Origin: Burkholderiaceae bacterium
GTDB taxonomy: Bacteria; Pseudomonadota; Gammaproteobacteria; Burkholderiales; Burkholderiaceae_C
DNA: 64,000 nucleotides
Reading direction: 5' to 3'
NCBI GenBank assembly: GCA_018780645.1
Contig: JADMJJ010000002.1
Location: forward strand, 186,001 to 250,000
This document shows, piece after piece, positions 45,047 through 54,650 of the stretch. The notes below the pieces were generated by a model that saw only the letters and a program-made list of their open reading frames with translations, searched no databases and had not been told where the DNA came from. Every line of letters starts with the position of its first letter. The stretch's first letter is position 1. Position numbers and translations under genes: made by a program.

Positions 45047-45616
45047 ATGAAGACCCAGTACTACACCGCCACCAGCCTCGACGGCTTCATCGCCACCGAA
45101 GACGATTCCCTGGACTGGCTGTTCCCGCTCGGGGACATCAACGACACCGGCTATCCGGCCTTCATTGCGGAGGTCGGCGCCCTGGCCATGGGCACGACCA
45201 CCTACGAGTGGATGCTTCGCCATGCCCACAAGGTTGCCGACGAGGCGGGCTCGGCATGGCCGTACACACAGCCGACCTGGGTCTTCACGCACAGGGACCT
45301 GCCCAGGGTGGCGGGCGCGGACATACGCATGGTTCAAGGTGGCGTCCGAGAAGTGCATGCCGAGATGGCACTCGCCGCCGGTAACAGGAACATCTGGATC
45401 GTCGGTGGCGGCGACCTGGCGGGGCAGTTCCATGACGCCGGACTGCTGGACGAAGCCATCATCCAGGTGGCCTCGGTGACCCTGGGCACAGGCAAGCCGC
45501 TCTTTCCTCGCCGCGTCACGAGTCCCCCCTGGCAGTTGCTGTCGGCCCGCCAGATCGGATCGGGCTTTGCGGAACTGCGCTATCGGCTGCCCGGACGTGC
45601 GGACTATGTCGGCTGA
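45047..45616 (+). CDS. Dihydrofolate-reductase-like (RibD C-terminal domain) protein
   Basis: 189 residues. YYTATSLDGFIATEDDSLDWL is the characteristic start of the RibD-C/YyaP-type proteins, and WIVGGGDLAGQF is the nucleotide-binding loop. These small proteins have the dihydrofolate-reductase fold and use NADPH, but most members have no proven substrate. RBS-like GGAGC precedes the ATG. It is the end of the accessory run and is convergent with gspB (40 bp). Confidence 0.92.
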   Translation: MKTQYYTATSLDGFIATEDDSLDWLFPLGDINDTGYPAFIAEVGALAMGTTTYEWMLRHAHKVADEAGSAWPYTQPTWVFTHRDLPRVAGADIRMVQGGVREVHAEMALAAGNRNIWIVGGGDLAGQFHDAGLLDEAIIQVASVTLGTGKPLFPRRVTSPPWQLLSARQIGSGFAELRYRLPGRADYVG

Positions 45617-45656
45617 GCCTGCCGTCTGCCGTCTGCAGTCTGCCCGTGGGCCTCGC

Positions 45657-46268
45657 TCAATAGCTGATGCGAAAGCGCTGGCCCTTGAACGACAGCACCG
45701 CGCCCCTGTGCTTGATCTGCTCCAGCACCAGTTCGGGGGCGATCTTGTCGCCCTCGCGAAACAGCTGGCCATTGATGATCAGGATCCTGTGAGCGGCGGA
45801 CTCGGAGTACATCGCACCGCCAGCCACCAGCGGCGGCAGCTGCCGGCGTAGGTCCTCGGGCAGGCCGCTGGCCATGGGCAGCGGGCGCTCAAACGCAGCG
45901 GCGGGAGCCGGCGGCCGCGGCGGTGCACGCGGCTTCGTCTCGGGGGCAGGCTTTGCCTCAACCGGCGCAGGCGCGACCACAGCGGCTTGAACGTCAGGCG
46001 GCGGCGGGGCAGGAACAACGGTCGGGGTCTGCACCGACAGGGCCGGCGCCGGCGGTACGGCGTCGCCGCGCGTCAACCAATGCGCCGCTACGGCACCCAG
46101 CACCGCAAGCAACAGCAGCAGGCCTGCCCACACCCAGGGCCGCGCGCGCCGCACGGCGACACCGTCGTCGGCCAGGTCGGCCGCCGCCGGATTGGCACTC
46201 AAGGTGGGCACGGTGCCGCGCTCGCGCTCGGATTCGGCGCGCCTGAGGGCATCAAGGATGTACGACAT
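45657..46268 (-). CDS. gspB: Type II secretion accessory protein GspB
   Basis: 203 residues from the ATG at 46268. MSYILDALRRAESERERG is the hallmark N-terminus. One transmembrane helix (about 47-64) follows, then a Pro/Ala-rich periplasmic linker (about 70-130) and a small C-terminal domain containing AAHRILIINGQLFREGDKI. GspB works with GspA to place the secretin GspD through the peptidoglycan. It lies 8 bp downstream of gspA. The other gsp genes are not in the window. Confidence 0.92.
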   Translation of the reverse strand: MSYILDALRRAESERERGTVPTLSANPAAADLADDGVAVRRARPWVWAGLLLLLAVLGAVAAHWLTRGDAVPPAPALSVQTPTVVPAPPPPDVQAAVVAPAPVEAKPAPETKPRAPPRPPAPAAAFERPLPMASGLPEDLRRQLPPLVAGGAMYSESAAHRILIINGQLFREGDKIAPELVLEQIKHRGAVLSFKGQRFRISY

Positions 46269-46276
46269 GGGCGGCC

Positions 46277-47932
46277 CTAGTTGGCATGGTCTGGCGTTGG
46301 AAGCGGTTGCAGGCGGGGCTCGGCCACACCCGCGGCGCGATTCAGCTGCATCAGCGTGATCGGCCCCACCCGGCCATCGCTGACCATGCCCTGGGCGCGC
46401 TGGAAGGCCGCCACCCGTGACCGCAGAGCGGCATCCAGGCCCCGCCCGGCCGGCCCTGGAGTCATGCCCAGTGCCTTGGCCAGTTGAGCGTCCAGCCAGT
46501 CCAGCGCCGGTCCCGGGCCGAGCCTTGCCTGATAGCCGGGGGGCGTACTCCACAGGGTAGCGAACTCGCCGCGCCATTGCTGGCCCAGCGCGAGCAGGCT
46601 AAGGGTCTGCGTGCGTGTACCGGCGCGCACAGTGGCATGCTGGCTGCCCAGGCCGAGCAGCAGCACATAGGAGGGCCTGCCGCCGTCATCGCGCAGGGTC
46701 AGGAGGCTGGGCCGATCGAGCAGGCGCAGCAGGGCCAGGCCGCCCTCGCTGCGGAAGCACTGCAGCTGCTGGCGCTTGGCGACCGCGCAGGGATCGCCCT
46801 CGGGCAGGGTCAAGCGCCAGGTCGGGGCCAGTTCTCGCCAGGCCTGGCCTTCATCGCGCAGGCCCCAGGTGATGGCCGCTGAAGAAGCCTCCTGTGTCGG
46901 AGCCGGCCGCGAGGCGGCCGCCGCCACAACGTTGGCGCTGGCGCTTGAGGCTGCGAGGCCTCTGGCCGGGGCTGCGGCCAGCGGGCGGCCCACCCCGAGA
47001 TCCGGCATGTCGATGAACAGCGCGATGGCCGCCGCTGCCGCGATCACACCCGTCGCACCGGCCACCCACGCCACGGTGCGACGTTGCCAAGGCGTTGCGG
47101 CACGCAAGCGGTCGGCGTCGAACACCTCGGCGGCGGCCCGGTCGACGGTGGCGCCATCGACCTGCCTGCGCCCCTGGGCATAGGCGCCCAGCAGGGCCCG
47201 GTCGCAAAGCAGATTGATGCGCCGGGGCACGCCACCGGTCAGCCGGAAGATGCGCTGCAAGGCCTTGCGATCAAAGGGCAGCACGCCGTTGAAGCCGGCC
47301 ACGCCGAGACGATGGCGCACATACTGCGAGGTCTCCGGCTCGGACAGGGCCTGCAGATGAAAGCGGGCGATCACCCGCTGGGCCAGCTGCTCCAGCTCGG
47401 GCCGGGCCAGCAGGGTGCGCAGCTCGGGCTGGCCGATCAGGATGATCTGCAGCAGCTTGCGCTCATTGGTTTCGAGATTGGTCAAGAGGCGCAGCTGCTC
47501 CAGCACCTCGGTCGACAGGTTCTGCGCCTCGTCGATGATCAGCACATTGTTCTGGCCGACCGCATGGGTACGCAGCAGGAACTCGTTGATCGGATCCAGG
47601 TACTGCTTGACCGTCTCGGTGCCGCCCGCCGGGGATTCGTGGTGGATGCCGTATTCCTCGCAGACCGTCTTCAGCAGCTCGTTGACGGTGAGCTTGGGGT
47701 TGAAGATATAGGCGACATTGCAGCGCTTCGGTATCTGCTCCAGAAAGCAGCGGCACACCGTGGTCTTGCCGGCACCGATCTCGCCGGTCAGCAGCACAAA
47801 GCCGCCGCCGCCGCGCAGGCCATACAGCAGATGGGCCAGCGCGTCGCGGTGGCGCTCGCTCATGAACAGGTAGCGAGGGTCGGGCGCGATCGAGAACGGC
47901 TCGTGCTGCAGGCCAAAGAATTTCGCGTACAT
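46277..47932 (-). CDS. gspA: Type II secretion AAA+ ATPase GspA/ExeA with periplasmic tail
   Basis: 551 residues from the ATG at 47932. MYAKFFGLQHEPFSIAPDPR opens an AAA domain with Walker A GEIGAGKT (50-57) and Walker B VLIIDEAQNL. A transmembrane helix follows around 285-305. The periplasmic part has a C39-peptidase-like stretch (WRELAPTWRL, PCAVAKRQQLQCF) and a C-terminal peptidoglycan-binding domain (RSRVAAFQRAQGMVSDGRVG). GspA/GspB remodel or bind peptidoglycan to localise the secretin. Divergent from a glutathione transferase gene. Confidence 0.93.
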   Translation of the reverse strand: MYAKFFGLQHEPFSIAPDPRYLFMSERHRDALAHLLYGLRGGGGFVLLTGEIGAGKTTVCRCFLEQIPKRCNVAYIFNPKLTVNELLKTVCEEYGIHHESPAGGTETVKQYLDPINEFLLRTHAVGQNNVLIIDEAQNLSTEVLEQLRLLTNLETNERKLLQIILIGQPELRTLLARPELEQLAQRVIARFHLQALSEPETSQYVRHRLGVAGFNGVLPFDRKALQRIFRLTGGVPRRINLLCDRALLGAYAQGRRQVDGATVDRAAAEVFDADRLRAATPWQRRTVAWVAGATGVIAAAAAIALFIDMPDLGVGRPLAAAPARGLAASSASANVVAAAASRPAPTQEASSAAITWGLRDEGQAWRELAPTWRLTLPEGDPCAVAKRQQLQCFRSEGGLALLRLLDRPSLLTLRDDGGRPSYVLLLGLGSQHATVRAGTRTQTLSLLALGQQWRGEFATLWSTPPGYQARLGPGPALDWLDAQLAKALGMTPGPAGRGLDAALRSRVAAFQRAQGMVSDGRVGPITLMQLNRAAGVAEPRLQPLPTPDHAN

Positions 47933-47998
47933 GGTGGGGGGAGTGGGGCTGGGGACATGATACTTTCCCCTTCCGCACACACCGGGACGCCTACCGCC

Positions 47999-48688
47999 AT
48001 GACCGCGCTGACGCTGCACTACCACCCACTGTCGTCCTGCTGCCACAAGGTGCTGATCGCGCTCGACGAGCTGGCCATCGAGGCGGACAAGCGCCTGCTG
48101 AACCTGGGCGATCCGGCCGAGCGCGCCGCCTTCCTGGCGCTGTGGCCCCTGGGCAAGATGCCGCTGCTGGTGGACCAGGGGCGGCCCGTTCCCGAGACCA
48201 GCATCATCATCGAGCACCTGCAGCGCCACCATGCCGGCCCGGGCCGCACGCTGGTCCCGCCGGACCCCGGCGCGGCGCTCGAGGTGCGCCTCTGGGACCG
48301 TCTGCTCGACCTGTACGTGATGACGCCTATGCAGGCCCTCACCGCCGACCTTTTGCGCCCGGAGGCTGAGCGCGACGCACTTGGCGTGGCCCGGGCCCGC
48401 GAAGGCCTGACATCGGCCTATGCCTTGCTCGAGCGCAAACTCGAAGGGCGCACCTGGCTGGTCGGCAATGCCTTCAGCATGGCCGACTGCGCGGCCGCAC
48501 CGGCCCTGTTCTATGCCGCCAGCTATGTGCCGATAGCGCCGCAGCATGAAGGCCTGAGCGCCTACTTCGATCGCCTGATGGATCGCCCATCGGTGGCCCG
48601 CACGGTTGACGCGGCGCGGCCCTTCTTCAAGTTCTTTCCGGGCCGCGCCGGCCTGTCGCGACGCTTCTTCGACCCGGACAGCGTCTGA
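47999..48688 (+). CDS. Glutathione S-transferase family protein
   Basis: 229 residues from the ATG at 47999. The thioredoxin-like N-terminus has LHYHPLSSCCHKVLIALDELAIE with a Cys pair at the active-site position and PLGKMPLLVDQGRPVPETSIIIEHL as the glutathione-binding region. The helical C-terminal domain includes NAFSMADCAAAPAL, the N-capping box. It starts 66 bp from gspA on the opposite strand. Substrate unknown. Confidence 0.92.
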   Translation: MTALTLHYHPLSSCCHKVLIALDELAIEADKRLLNLGDPAERAAFLALWPLGKMPLLVDQGRPVPETSIIIEHLQRHHAGPGRTLVPPDPGAALEVRLWDRLLDLYVMTPMQALTADLLRPEAERDALGVARAREGLTSAYALLERKLEGRTWLVGNAFSMADCAAAPALFYAASYVPIAPQHEGLSAYFDRLMDRPSVARTVDAARPFFKFFPGRAGLSRRFFDPDSV

Positions 48689-48736
48689 AAGACCGGTGAC
48701 AGGGCACACCCACGCCGCATCGGCGAAAATGCCCCC

Positions 48737-50023
48737 ATGACCGCCTCAATCCACGACCTGAATGCCTATATGGCCGAGCTCGGCGCCGCCGCGCGCCGCG
48801 CCGCCACCGCCATGGCCGCCGCGCCCACCGCCGCCAAGAACACCGCCCTGCTGGCGCTGGCGCGCCGGCTGCGCGCCCAGGGCCCGGCCCTGCAGGCCGC
48901 CAATGCCAAGGACCTGGACGCCGCCGTCGCCGCCGGCCTGGACGCCCCGATGGTGGACCGCCTGCGCCTGACCCCCAAGGTGCTGGAGACGGTGGCCGAG
49001 GGCTGCGAGCAGCTCGCCGCGATGGCCGACCCGGTGGGCGAGATCACTGGCGTCAAGCGCAGGCCCTCGGGCATCAGCGTGGGCCAGATGCGAGTGCCGC
49101 TGGGCGTGTTCGGCATGATTTACGAGAGCCGGCCGAATGTGACCATCGAGGCCGCCTCGCTGGCTATAAAGAGCGGCAATGCCTGCATCCTGCGCGGCGG
49201 CTCCGAGGCGCTGCAGTCGAATCTGGTGCTGGCCGCGCTGGTGCGCAATGCGCTGGCCGAGGCCGGGCTGCCGTCCGACGCGGTGCAGATGGTCAACACC
49301 ACCGACCGGGCGGCGGTCGGCCATCTGATCACGATGCCGGAGTTTGTCGATGTCATCATCCCGCGCGGCGGCAAGGGCCTGATTGAGCGCATCAGCCGCG
49401 AGGCCAAGGTGCCGGTGATCAAGCACCTGGACGGCAACTGCCATGTCTACGTCGATGCGGAGATCGACCTCGAGCAGGCATTGAAGGTGACGGACAACGC
49501 CAAGACCAATAAATACAGCCCCTGCAACGCCGCCGAGTCGCTGCTCGTGCACGAGCAGCAGGCGGCAGCCTTTCTGCCCCGCATCGGCGCGATCTTCGCC
49601 GCCAAGGGCGTGGAGATGCGCGGCTGTCCGATCAGCCGCCGCATGCTGGTTGACGTGCCCGGCGCCAAGGTGCTGGCCGCCACCGAGGCCGACTGGAGCG
49701 AAGAGTACCTGGCGCCCATCATCAGCATCAAGGTGGTGACAGGTCTTGACGAGGCGATTGGCCACATCAACCGCTACGGTTCGCACCACACAGACGCGAT
49801 CCTGACGATCAACCACCCGAACGCGATGCGCTTTTTGCGCGAGGTCGATTCGGCCAGCGTGATGATCAATGCCAGCACCCGCTTTGCCGACGGCTTCGAG
49901 TACGGCCTGGGCGCCGAGATCGGCATCTCGACCGACAAGTTCCACGCCCGCGGCCCGGTGGGCCTGGAGGGTCTGACCTCGCTGAAGTGGGTGGTGCTGG
50001 GGCAGGGCGAGGTGCGCGGCTGA
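48737..50023 (+). CDS. proA: Glutamate-5-semialdehyde dehydrogenase
   Basis: 428 residues. ProA reduces gamma-glutamyl phosphate with NADPH to glutamate-5-semialdehyde in proline synthesis. The aldehyde-dehydrogenase-fold features are present: [33 protein letters not shown], the catalytic Cys in [14 protein letters not shown], and [11 protein letters not shown] near the end. Length is normal. proB is not adjacent in the window. The upstream 48 bp separate it from the glutathione transferase. Confidence 0.97.
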   Translation: MTASIHDLNAYMAELGAAARRAATAMAAAPTAAKNTALLALARRLRAQGPALQAANAKDLDAAVAAGLDAPMVDRLRLTPKVLETVAEGCEQLAAMADPVGEITGVKRRPSGISVGQMRVPLGVFGMIYESRPNVTIEAASLAIKSGNACILRGGSEALQSNLVLAALVRNALAEAGLPSDAVQMVNTTDRAAVGHLITMPEFVDVIIPRGGKGLIERISREAKVPVIKHLDGNCHVYVDAEIDLEQALKVTDNAKTNKYSPCNAAESLLVHEQQAAAFLPRIGAIFAAKGVEMRGCPISRRMLVDVPGAKVLAATEADWSEEYLAPIISIKVVTGLDEAIGHINRYGSHHTDAILTINHPNAMRFLREVDSASVMINASTRFADGFEYGLGAEIGISTDKFHARGPVGLEGLTSLKWVVLGQGEVRG

Positions 50024-50352
50024 GGGCGGCTGCCGCCTAAGTTCGGCAGCGCACAGACGGCGCCGACTGAAGGTCCTGCAACGCAGGCTTGTCGCGGCAT
50101 CCGCCGCGATCAGGCTCTGCGCCCGGACCTCACCCCGCACACGCTCCGCACCTTCTTCAACCCGGGCCGCAACCCTGACACCTGCGGCGCCGCTTCCGCC
50201 CATGACACCTGCACGGCCACCACCAGCACTGGTGTGATGGACATGAGGCCAGCCGCTGATGCCTCTGCAGTTCCAGTTTCGCCGTTCAGCCACAATGGCG
50301 GGCCCGATGCCATCGGGTCCGCCCGCGGTCACCGCCTCTGATGAGCTGAACC
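50024..50352. other. 329-bp intergenic region upstream of a Crp/Fnr gene
   Basis: No gene recognised. A GC-rich direct stem GGCGGC/GCCGCC follows the proA stop and may be a weak terminator. A plus-strand frame stays open to a TGA near 50340 but has no usable start. The stretch must hold the promoter of the regulator at 50353; no clear -35/-10 pair or Fnr box (TTGAT-N4-ATCAA) was found. Confidence 0.4.
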
Positions 50353-51090
50353 ATGACCGAAACCCGCTGTGCCGATTGCCCCCTGCGGCCACTGCCCCTG
50401 TTTCTTGCGCACAGCCCCGATGAAGTCGAACTGGTGCAGTCGCTGAAACGGCGCGAGCTCCAGCTGGGCCCCGACGAAACCCTGATCCACGAAGGACAGA
50501 CGGACGCACCGCTCTACACGCTGCGCGAGGGCTGGGCCTTCCGCTACAAGACGCTCAGCGATGGGCGCCGGCAGATCCTCAGCTTCCTGCTCGCCGGCGA
50601 TTTCATCGGCGTGCAGCAGAAGATGGGCGACGCCGCCGCCCATGGCGTCGACACCCTGACGCCGGCGCTGTTCTGCGTCTTCCAGCGCGACTCGCTGTGG
50701 GAGCTGCACCGCCGCTCGCCGACGATGGGCTTCAACATCACCTGGCTGACCGCGCACGAGGAGTCGCTGGTCGACGACACCCTGCTGTCGGTCGGCCGGC
50801 GCAGCGCCGAGGAGCGCATCGCCATGCTGCTGATACTGCTGTTCAAGCGGGCCGCTGCGCTGCAGAAGAACGATGGCGCCAACGGCGTGCCCTTTCCGCT
50901 GACGCAGCAGCATGTGGCCGACGGCCTGGGCCTGTCCCTGGTGCACACCAACAAGACCTTGCGCAAGCTGGAGCGCCGCGGCCTGCATCGCATTGCCGAC
51001 GGCCGCCTGTTCATGCGCGATGTAAAGGCGCTGGCCCGGTTGGCCGATCTGTTCGGTGATGGACGCCCGCCGCCGCGACCGCTGATCTGA
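50353..51090 (+). CDS. Crp/Fnr family transcriptional regulator (Cys-pair type)
   Basis: 245 residues. A cyclic-nucleotide-binding-like beta barrel (about 30-145) is followed by a long helix and a winged helix (FPLTQQHVADGLGLSLVHTNKTLRKLERRG). Cys6 and Cys9 (CADCPLR) and a Cys in FCVFQRD resemble, but do not complete, the four-Cys iron-sulfur set of Fnr. The signal sensed is therefore uncertain. It is followed by a second Crp/Fnr gene 138 bp later. Confidence 0.88.
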   Translation: MTETRCADCPLRPLPLFLAHSPDEVELVQSLKRRELQLGPDETLIHEGQTDAPLYTLREGWAFRYKTLSDGRRQILSFLLAGDFIGVQQKMGDAAAHGVDTLTPALFCVFQRDSLWELHRRSPTMGFNITWLTAHEESLVDDTLLSVGRRSAEERIAMLLILLFKRAAALQKNDGANGVPFPLTQQHVADGLGLSLVHTNKTLRKLERRGLHRIADGRLFMRDVKALARLADLFGDGRPPPRPLI

Positions 51091-51228
51091 CCTGAATTTC
51101 ACAAGAAACGGCTATGTCTTTGTACATACCGTGACGACGGGACGCGACCTACATTGCGGACGCCCAATGCGGCAGGCAGTCCGGCCTGCCGGTGATCGAG
51201 GGCGATTCACGCTCACCCACCGTCGCCG

Positions 51229-51948
51229 ATGTCGCCCAAACCCTCGCAGAACAAGATCCTCTCGGCCCTGCCGCTCGCCGACTGGGAGCGCTTGAGCCCG
51301 CAGCTGGAGTGGCTGGAAATGCCTGCCGGCACCCTGCTGCATGAGGCCGGCAGCCTGCTCAGGCATGTGTACTTTCCGGTCACCGCGGTCGTTTCATTGA
51401 TCTCGACGATGCAGAGCGGCGCGGCGGCCGAGGTCGCCGTGGTCGGCAACGAGGGCATGGTCGGGGTCTGCGCCTTCATGGGCGGCGCGCCCTCGCTCAG
51501 CAGCGCCGTGGTGCAGCGCTCGGGCTATGGCCTGCGCATGGGCGCGGCGGCCCTCAGGGCGCAGGCACAGCGCAGCGAGCCGCTGATGCAGCAGCTGCTG
51601 CTCTACACCCAGACGCTGTTCGCCCAGATGGCGCAGACCTCCGCCTGCAACCGGCATCACGGGCTGGACCAGCAGCTGTGCCGCTGGCTGCTGCTGCATC
51701 TCGACCGGCAGCAGGGCGACGAGATGGTGATCACGCAGGAGCGCATTGCCGCGATGCTGGGCGTGCGCCGCGAGGGCGTCACCGGCGGCGCGCTGAAGCT
51801 GCAGAAGGCCGGGCTCATCAGCTACGGCCGCGGACACCTCACGGTGCTGGACCGCAGCGGCCTGGAGGCGCGCAGCTGCGAGTGCTATGCATCGCCGTCG
51901 CTCCCGACACCCATGGTCCGCAAGCAAAGTCAGTGCGCCAATGTGTAA
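51229..51948 (+). CDS. Crp/Fnr family transcriptional regulator (second copy)
   Basis: 239 residues. A beta-barrel sensor domain (EMPAGTLLHEAGSLLRHVYFP, then EGMVGVCAFMGGAPS) and a C-terminal winged helix (TQERIAAMLGVRREGVTGGALKLQKAGLI) are present. No Cys-rich N-terminus is seen and phosphate-binding-cassette residues for cAMP are not obvious. It differs clearly from its upstream neighbour, so it is not a recent duplication. Its 3' end overlaps a small gene by 8 bp. Confidence 0.9.
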   Translation: MSPKPSQNKILSALPLADWERLSPQLEWLEMPAGTLLHEAGSLLRHVYFPVTAVVSLISTMQSGAAAEVAVVGNEGMVGVCAFMGGAPSLSSAVVQRSGYGLRMGAAALRAQAQRSEPLMQQLLLYTQTLFAQMAQTSACNRHHGLDQQLCRWLLLHLDRQQGDEMVITQERIAAMLGVRREGVTGGALKLQKAGLISYGRGHLTVLDRSGLEARSCECYASPSLPTPMVRKQSQCANV

Positions 51949-52159
51949 GCAGACGCAAGCGATGCAAGCAGATGCCTGCCCAGGCGCGGCAGCCGCCGTC
52001 GAGGATTGGGACCTGATGTTCGATGCCGTGAAGGCCCGGTTGCGCGCCGCAGTGACATCGGGCGATCCCGGCAACGCGATGGCCCGAACGGTGCTGGAAT
52101 GTATCGGGGCGCTGGACCTGCTGCATCAGATGCTGGAGCAGCAGCGGCGCCGCGTCTAG
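51941..52159 (+). CDS. Small helical hypothetical protein
   Basis: 72 residues from the ATG at 51941, overlapping the regulator stop (ATGTGTAA). After a low-complexity start it is helical: [20 protein letters not shown] and [20 protein letters not shown]. No family is recognised. The overlap suggests coupling to the Crp/Fnr gene, possibly as an accessory. It could also be chance, although its codon use is like its neighbours. Confidence 0.5.
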   Translation: MCKQTQAMQADACPGAAAAVEDWDLMFDAVKARLRAAVTSGDPGNAMARTVLECIGALDLLHQMLEQQRRRV

Positions 52160-52200
52160 CGTCCCTGGCACACTCGGGAAAACTCTGCCAAGCCACTGCC

Positions 52201-52935
52201 ATGAAGTCGCATCCCGAAGCCAATTCCAACCGTCGCGCCCTGGTGCTGTTCTCCGGCGGCCAGGACTCCACCGCCTGCCTGGCCTGGGCGCTGGAGCGCT
52301 ATGCCGAGGTCGAGACCGTCGGCTTCGACTACGGCCAGCGCCACCGCATCGAGCTGGCCTGCCGGCAGACCGTGCGGCGCGAGATCGCGGCGCAGTTTCC
52401 GGCCTGGGCGGCCAAGCTGGGCGAGGACCATCTGCTGGACCTGCGCCTCTTGGGTCAGATCTCCGACACGGCGCTGACCGAATCGCGTGCCATCGAGATG
52501 CAGGCCAATGGCCTGCCCAACACCTTTGTGCCGGGCCGCAATCTGCTGTTCCTGGGCTTTGCCGCCACCCTGGCCTACCGGCGCGGCGCCTCGGTGCTGG
52601 TGGGCGGCATGTGCGAGACCGACTACTCCGGCTACCCCGATTGCCGCGACAACACCCTGAAGGCCATGCAGGTGGCCCTGAGCCTGGGCCTGGACACGCC
52701 GATGACGATTGAGACGCCGCTGATGTTCATCACCAAGGCTGAGACCTGGAGCCTGAGCGAGCAGCTCGGCGGCGCGGCCTTGAACGAGGTGATCATCGAG
52801 CACACCCACACCTGCTATCTGGGCGAGCGCGGCCTGCGCCATGCCTGGGGCTATGGCTGCGGCAGCTGCCCGGCCTGCGAGCTGCGACGCAAGGGCCATG
52901 AGGAGTATCTGGCCGCCAAGGCGGTTGGCGCGTGA
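52201..52935 (+). CDS. queC: 7-cyano-7-deazaguanine synthase
   Basis: 244 residues from the ATG at 52201. QueC makes preQ0 in queuosine synthesis from CDG, ATP and ammonia. The PP-loop LFSGGQDST is near residues 16-24, and the C-terminal zinc site [19 protein letters not shown] with PAC supplies the Cys ligands. GQRHRIEL and GRNLLFL are also typical. The stop overlaps the start of the LemA-like gene (GTGA). Confidence 0.96.
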   Translation: MKSHPEANSNRRALVLFSGGQDSTACLAWALERYAEVETVGFDYGQRHRIELACRQTVRREIAAQFPAWAAKLGEDHLLDLRLLGQISDTALTESRAIEMQANGLPNTFVPGRNLLFLGFAATLAYRRGASVLVGGMCETDYSGYPDCRDNTLKAMQVALSLGLDTPMTIETPLMFITKAETWSLSEQLGGAALNEVIIEHTHTCYLGERGLRHAWGYGCGSCPACELRRKGHEEYLAAKAVGA

Positions 52936-53477
52936 GCGGTTTCTCTGGGTTCCTCGTCGGCCTGGCGGCGGTGCTGCTGTTCTGGGGCATAGGCGCCTAC
53001 AACCGCATCATGCGGCTGCGCAACAAGATCGGCGACGCCTATGCCCAGCTGGACCAGCACCTGACCAACCGCGCCAAGCTGGTGGCCAGGCTGATGGAGT
53101 TGCTGCTGCCGGAGCTGGTGACCGAGCTGGCCGCCTTCGATGCGCTGCATGCCGCCCAGACCGATTGCGACACGGCCGCCGCCGCCGTGCGCGCCCGGCC
53201 CGCCGTGGCCGATCCCGTGGCCCAACTCGCGATAGCTGTGGCCGTGCATGCGGCCGCGCTGACCCGCTTGCTGGCCCTCTTGGACCAGCACCCCGAGCTG
53301 CGCGCCCGGGACGACATCCAGCCCCTGCTGGACGAGCTGCGCGCCATCGAGCAGCAGCGCTCGTTCGCGCGACAGCTGTTCAACGAGGCGGTGCGCGTCT
53401 ACAACGAGGCGACGAACCAGTTCCCGACGCGGATACTGGCCGGCATCTATGGCTTCAAGGAAGCGCGTTCCCTGTAG
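52932..53477 (+). CDS. LemA family protein
   Basis: 181 residues starting with GTG at 52932, which overlaps the queC stop. One N-terminal transmembrane helix ([20 protein letters not shown]) is followed by a four-helix bundle with [30 protein letters not shown] and a terminal [16 protein letters not shown], the LemA hallmarks. Cellular role is unclear; LemA proteins occur near membrane-protease or envelope genes. It is followed by the convergent BLUF gene after 1 bp. Confidence 0.88.
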   Translation: MSGFSGFLVGLAAVLLFWGIGAYNRIMRLRNKIGDAYAQLDQHLTNRAKLVARLMELLLPELVTELAAFDALHAAQTDCDTAAAAVRARPAVADPVAQLAIAVAVHAAALTRLLALLDQHPELRARDDIQPLLDELRAIEQQRSFARQLFNEAVRVYNEATNQFPTRILAGIYGFKEARSL

Positions 53478-53478
53478 C

Positions 53479-53901
53479 TCAACTGCAGACGATGGCGCCT
53501 GAGCTCACCAGCTCGTTGAACAGCGCCATCAGTGCGTGACCCGACATGTGATAGGGGTCGAGCTTGCCGGTCTCGCAATACTTCAGCACCAGGCCGGGGT
53601 TCAGCCGCGACAGCGTTACCTGGCCCATGGTCCAGCCGGCGAACTGGCGTTCGGTGATTTCCTGGTAGCGCAGTATCACCACATCGCTGTGGCGCGGGTC
53701 GGTGACGATCTGCTTGTACAGCTCGTTGACGACATCGCGCCCGCCCTCCAGCACCTGCATGAACAGGCCGTCGGAGTAGCACAGCACGCCGGTCACCCCG
53801 CGCTCCGGATTGTGGGCACGTGACTGCTTCAGGATGGTGTTCAGCTCTTCGGGGCTGAAGCCGCTGACGGCGCGGCTGGCGTAGAGAAGGCGGACTAGCA
53901 T
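53479..53901 (-). CDS. BLUF-domain blue-light sensor
   Basis: 140 residues. BLUF domains bind FAD and sense blue light. The photoactive residues are all visible: Tyr7 (RLLYASR), Asn31 (HNPERGVTGVL), Gln49 (FMQVLEG), and Trp90/Met92 (FAGWTMG). Past about residue 95 is a short helical tail without an enzyme domain, so it signals through protein contacts. It is 10 bp downstream of folE on the same strand and probably in its operon. The output partner is unknown. Confidence 0.95.
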   Translation of the reverse strand: MLVRLLYASRAVSGFSPEELNTILKQSRAHNPERGVTGVLCYSDGLFMQVLEGGRDVVNELYKQIVTDPRHSDVVILRYQEITERQFAGWTMGQVTLSRLNPGLVLKYCETGKLDPYHMSGHALMALFNELVSSGAIVCS

Positions 53902-53911
53902 GGTGTGACTC

Positions 53912-54643
53912 CTAAGACTTGATCAATGCCAAGAACTCTCGCCGCAAGTTGGCGTCCTTCAGGAACGCCCCGCGCATCACGCTATTGGTCATCTTTGACT
54001 CGTCGTCCTTGACGCCGCGCCAGTGCATGCAGAAGTGGTCGGCCTCCATCACGATGGCCAGGCCGTCGGGCTGCACGCGTTCCTGCAGCTCGTTGGCCAG
54101 CATGGTCACGGCCTCTTCCTGGATCTGCGGGCGGCGCATGATCCATTCGCAGATGCGGGCATATTTGGACAGGCCTATCAGGTTCGAATGCTCGTTGGGC
54201 AGCAGGCCCACCCAGACCCGGCCCATGATGGGGCACAGATGGTGCGAGCAGGCGCTGCGCACCTTGATCGGCCCGACGATCATCAGCTCGTTGAGCCGCG
54301 TGACGTTCGGGAACTCGGTGACGTTGGGCGGCGCCACGTAGCGGCCTTCGAAGACCTCGCGCACAAACATCTTGGCCACGCGCTTGGCCGTCTCGTTGGT
54401 GTTGTGGTCGCTCTCGGTGTCAATCACCAGCGCGCGCAGCACGCCCTGCAGATGCTGCTGCACCTCGGCCTGTATCTGGTCGAGCTCGCCCTCCTCGACG
54501 AAGGCCGAGATATTGTCGTTGGCGTGATAGCGGCAGCCGGCATTCACCAGCCGGTAACGGATGCGCTCGGAGGTCGGCAGCGCGCCGGTCTCGCCGGTCT
54601 TGGCTTCGCTGGGGGGCAGGTTCTCGCGCGTATCGCCGGTCAT
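53912..54643 (-). CDS. folE: GTP cyclohydrolase I
   Basis: 243 residues from the ATG at 54643. FolE converts GTP to 7,8-dihydroneopterin triphosphate, the start of folate and pterin synthesis. The zinc-binding CSHHLCPIMG, the active-site stretch LNELMIVGPIKVRSACSHH, and GLAIVMEADHFCMHWRGVKD are intact. About 45 N-terminal residues are variable. It follows the LysR gene by 7 bp and precedes the BLUF gene by 10 bp. In some pseudomonads folE is light-induced (recalled), which suits this neighbour. Confidence 0.96.
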   Translation of the reverse strand: MTGDTRENLPPSEAKTGETGALPTSERIRYRLVNAGCRYHANDNISAFVEEGELDQIQAEVQQHLQGVLRALVIDTESDHNTNETAKRVAKMFVREVFEGRYVAPPNVTEFPNVTRLNELMIVGPIKVRSACSHHLCPIMGRVWVGLLPNEHSNLIGLSKYARICEWIMRRPQIQEEAVTMLANELQERVQPDGLAIVMEADHFCMHWRGVKDDESKMTNSVMRGAFLKDANLRREFLALIKS

Positions 54644-54650
54644 GGATGCC

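Noticed and set aside
50100-50342. Plus-strand open frame upstream of the Crp/Fnr gene
   Set aside because: No start codon with a ribosome site, low-complexity Thr/Ala/Pro composition and no recognisable domain.
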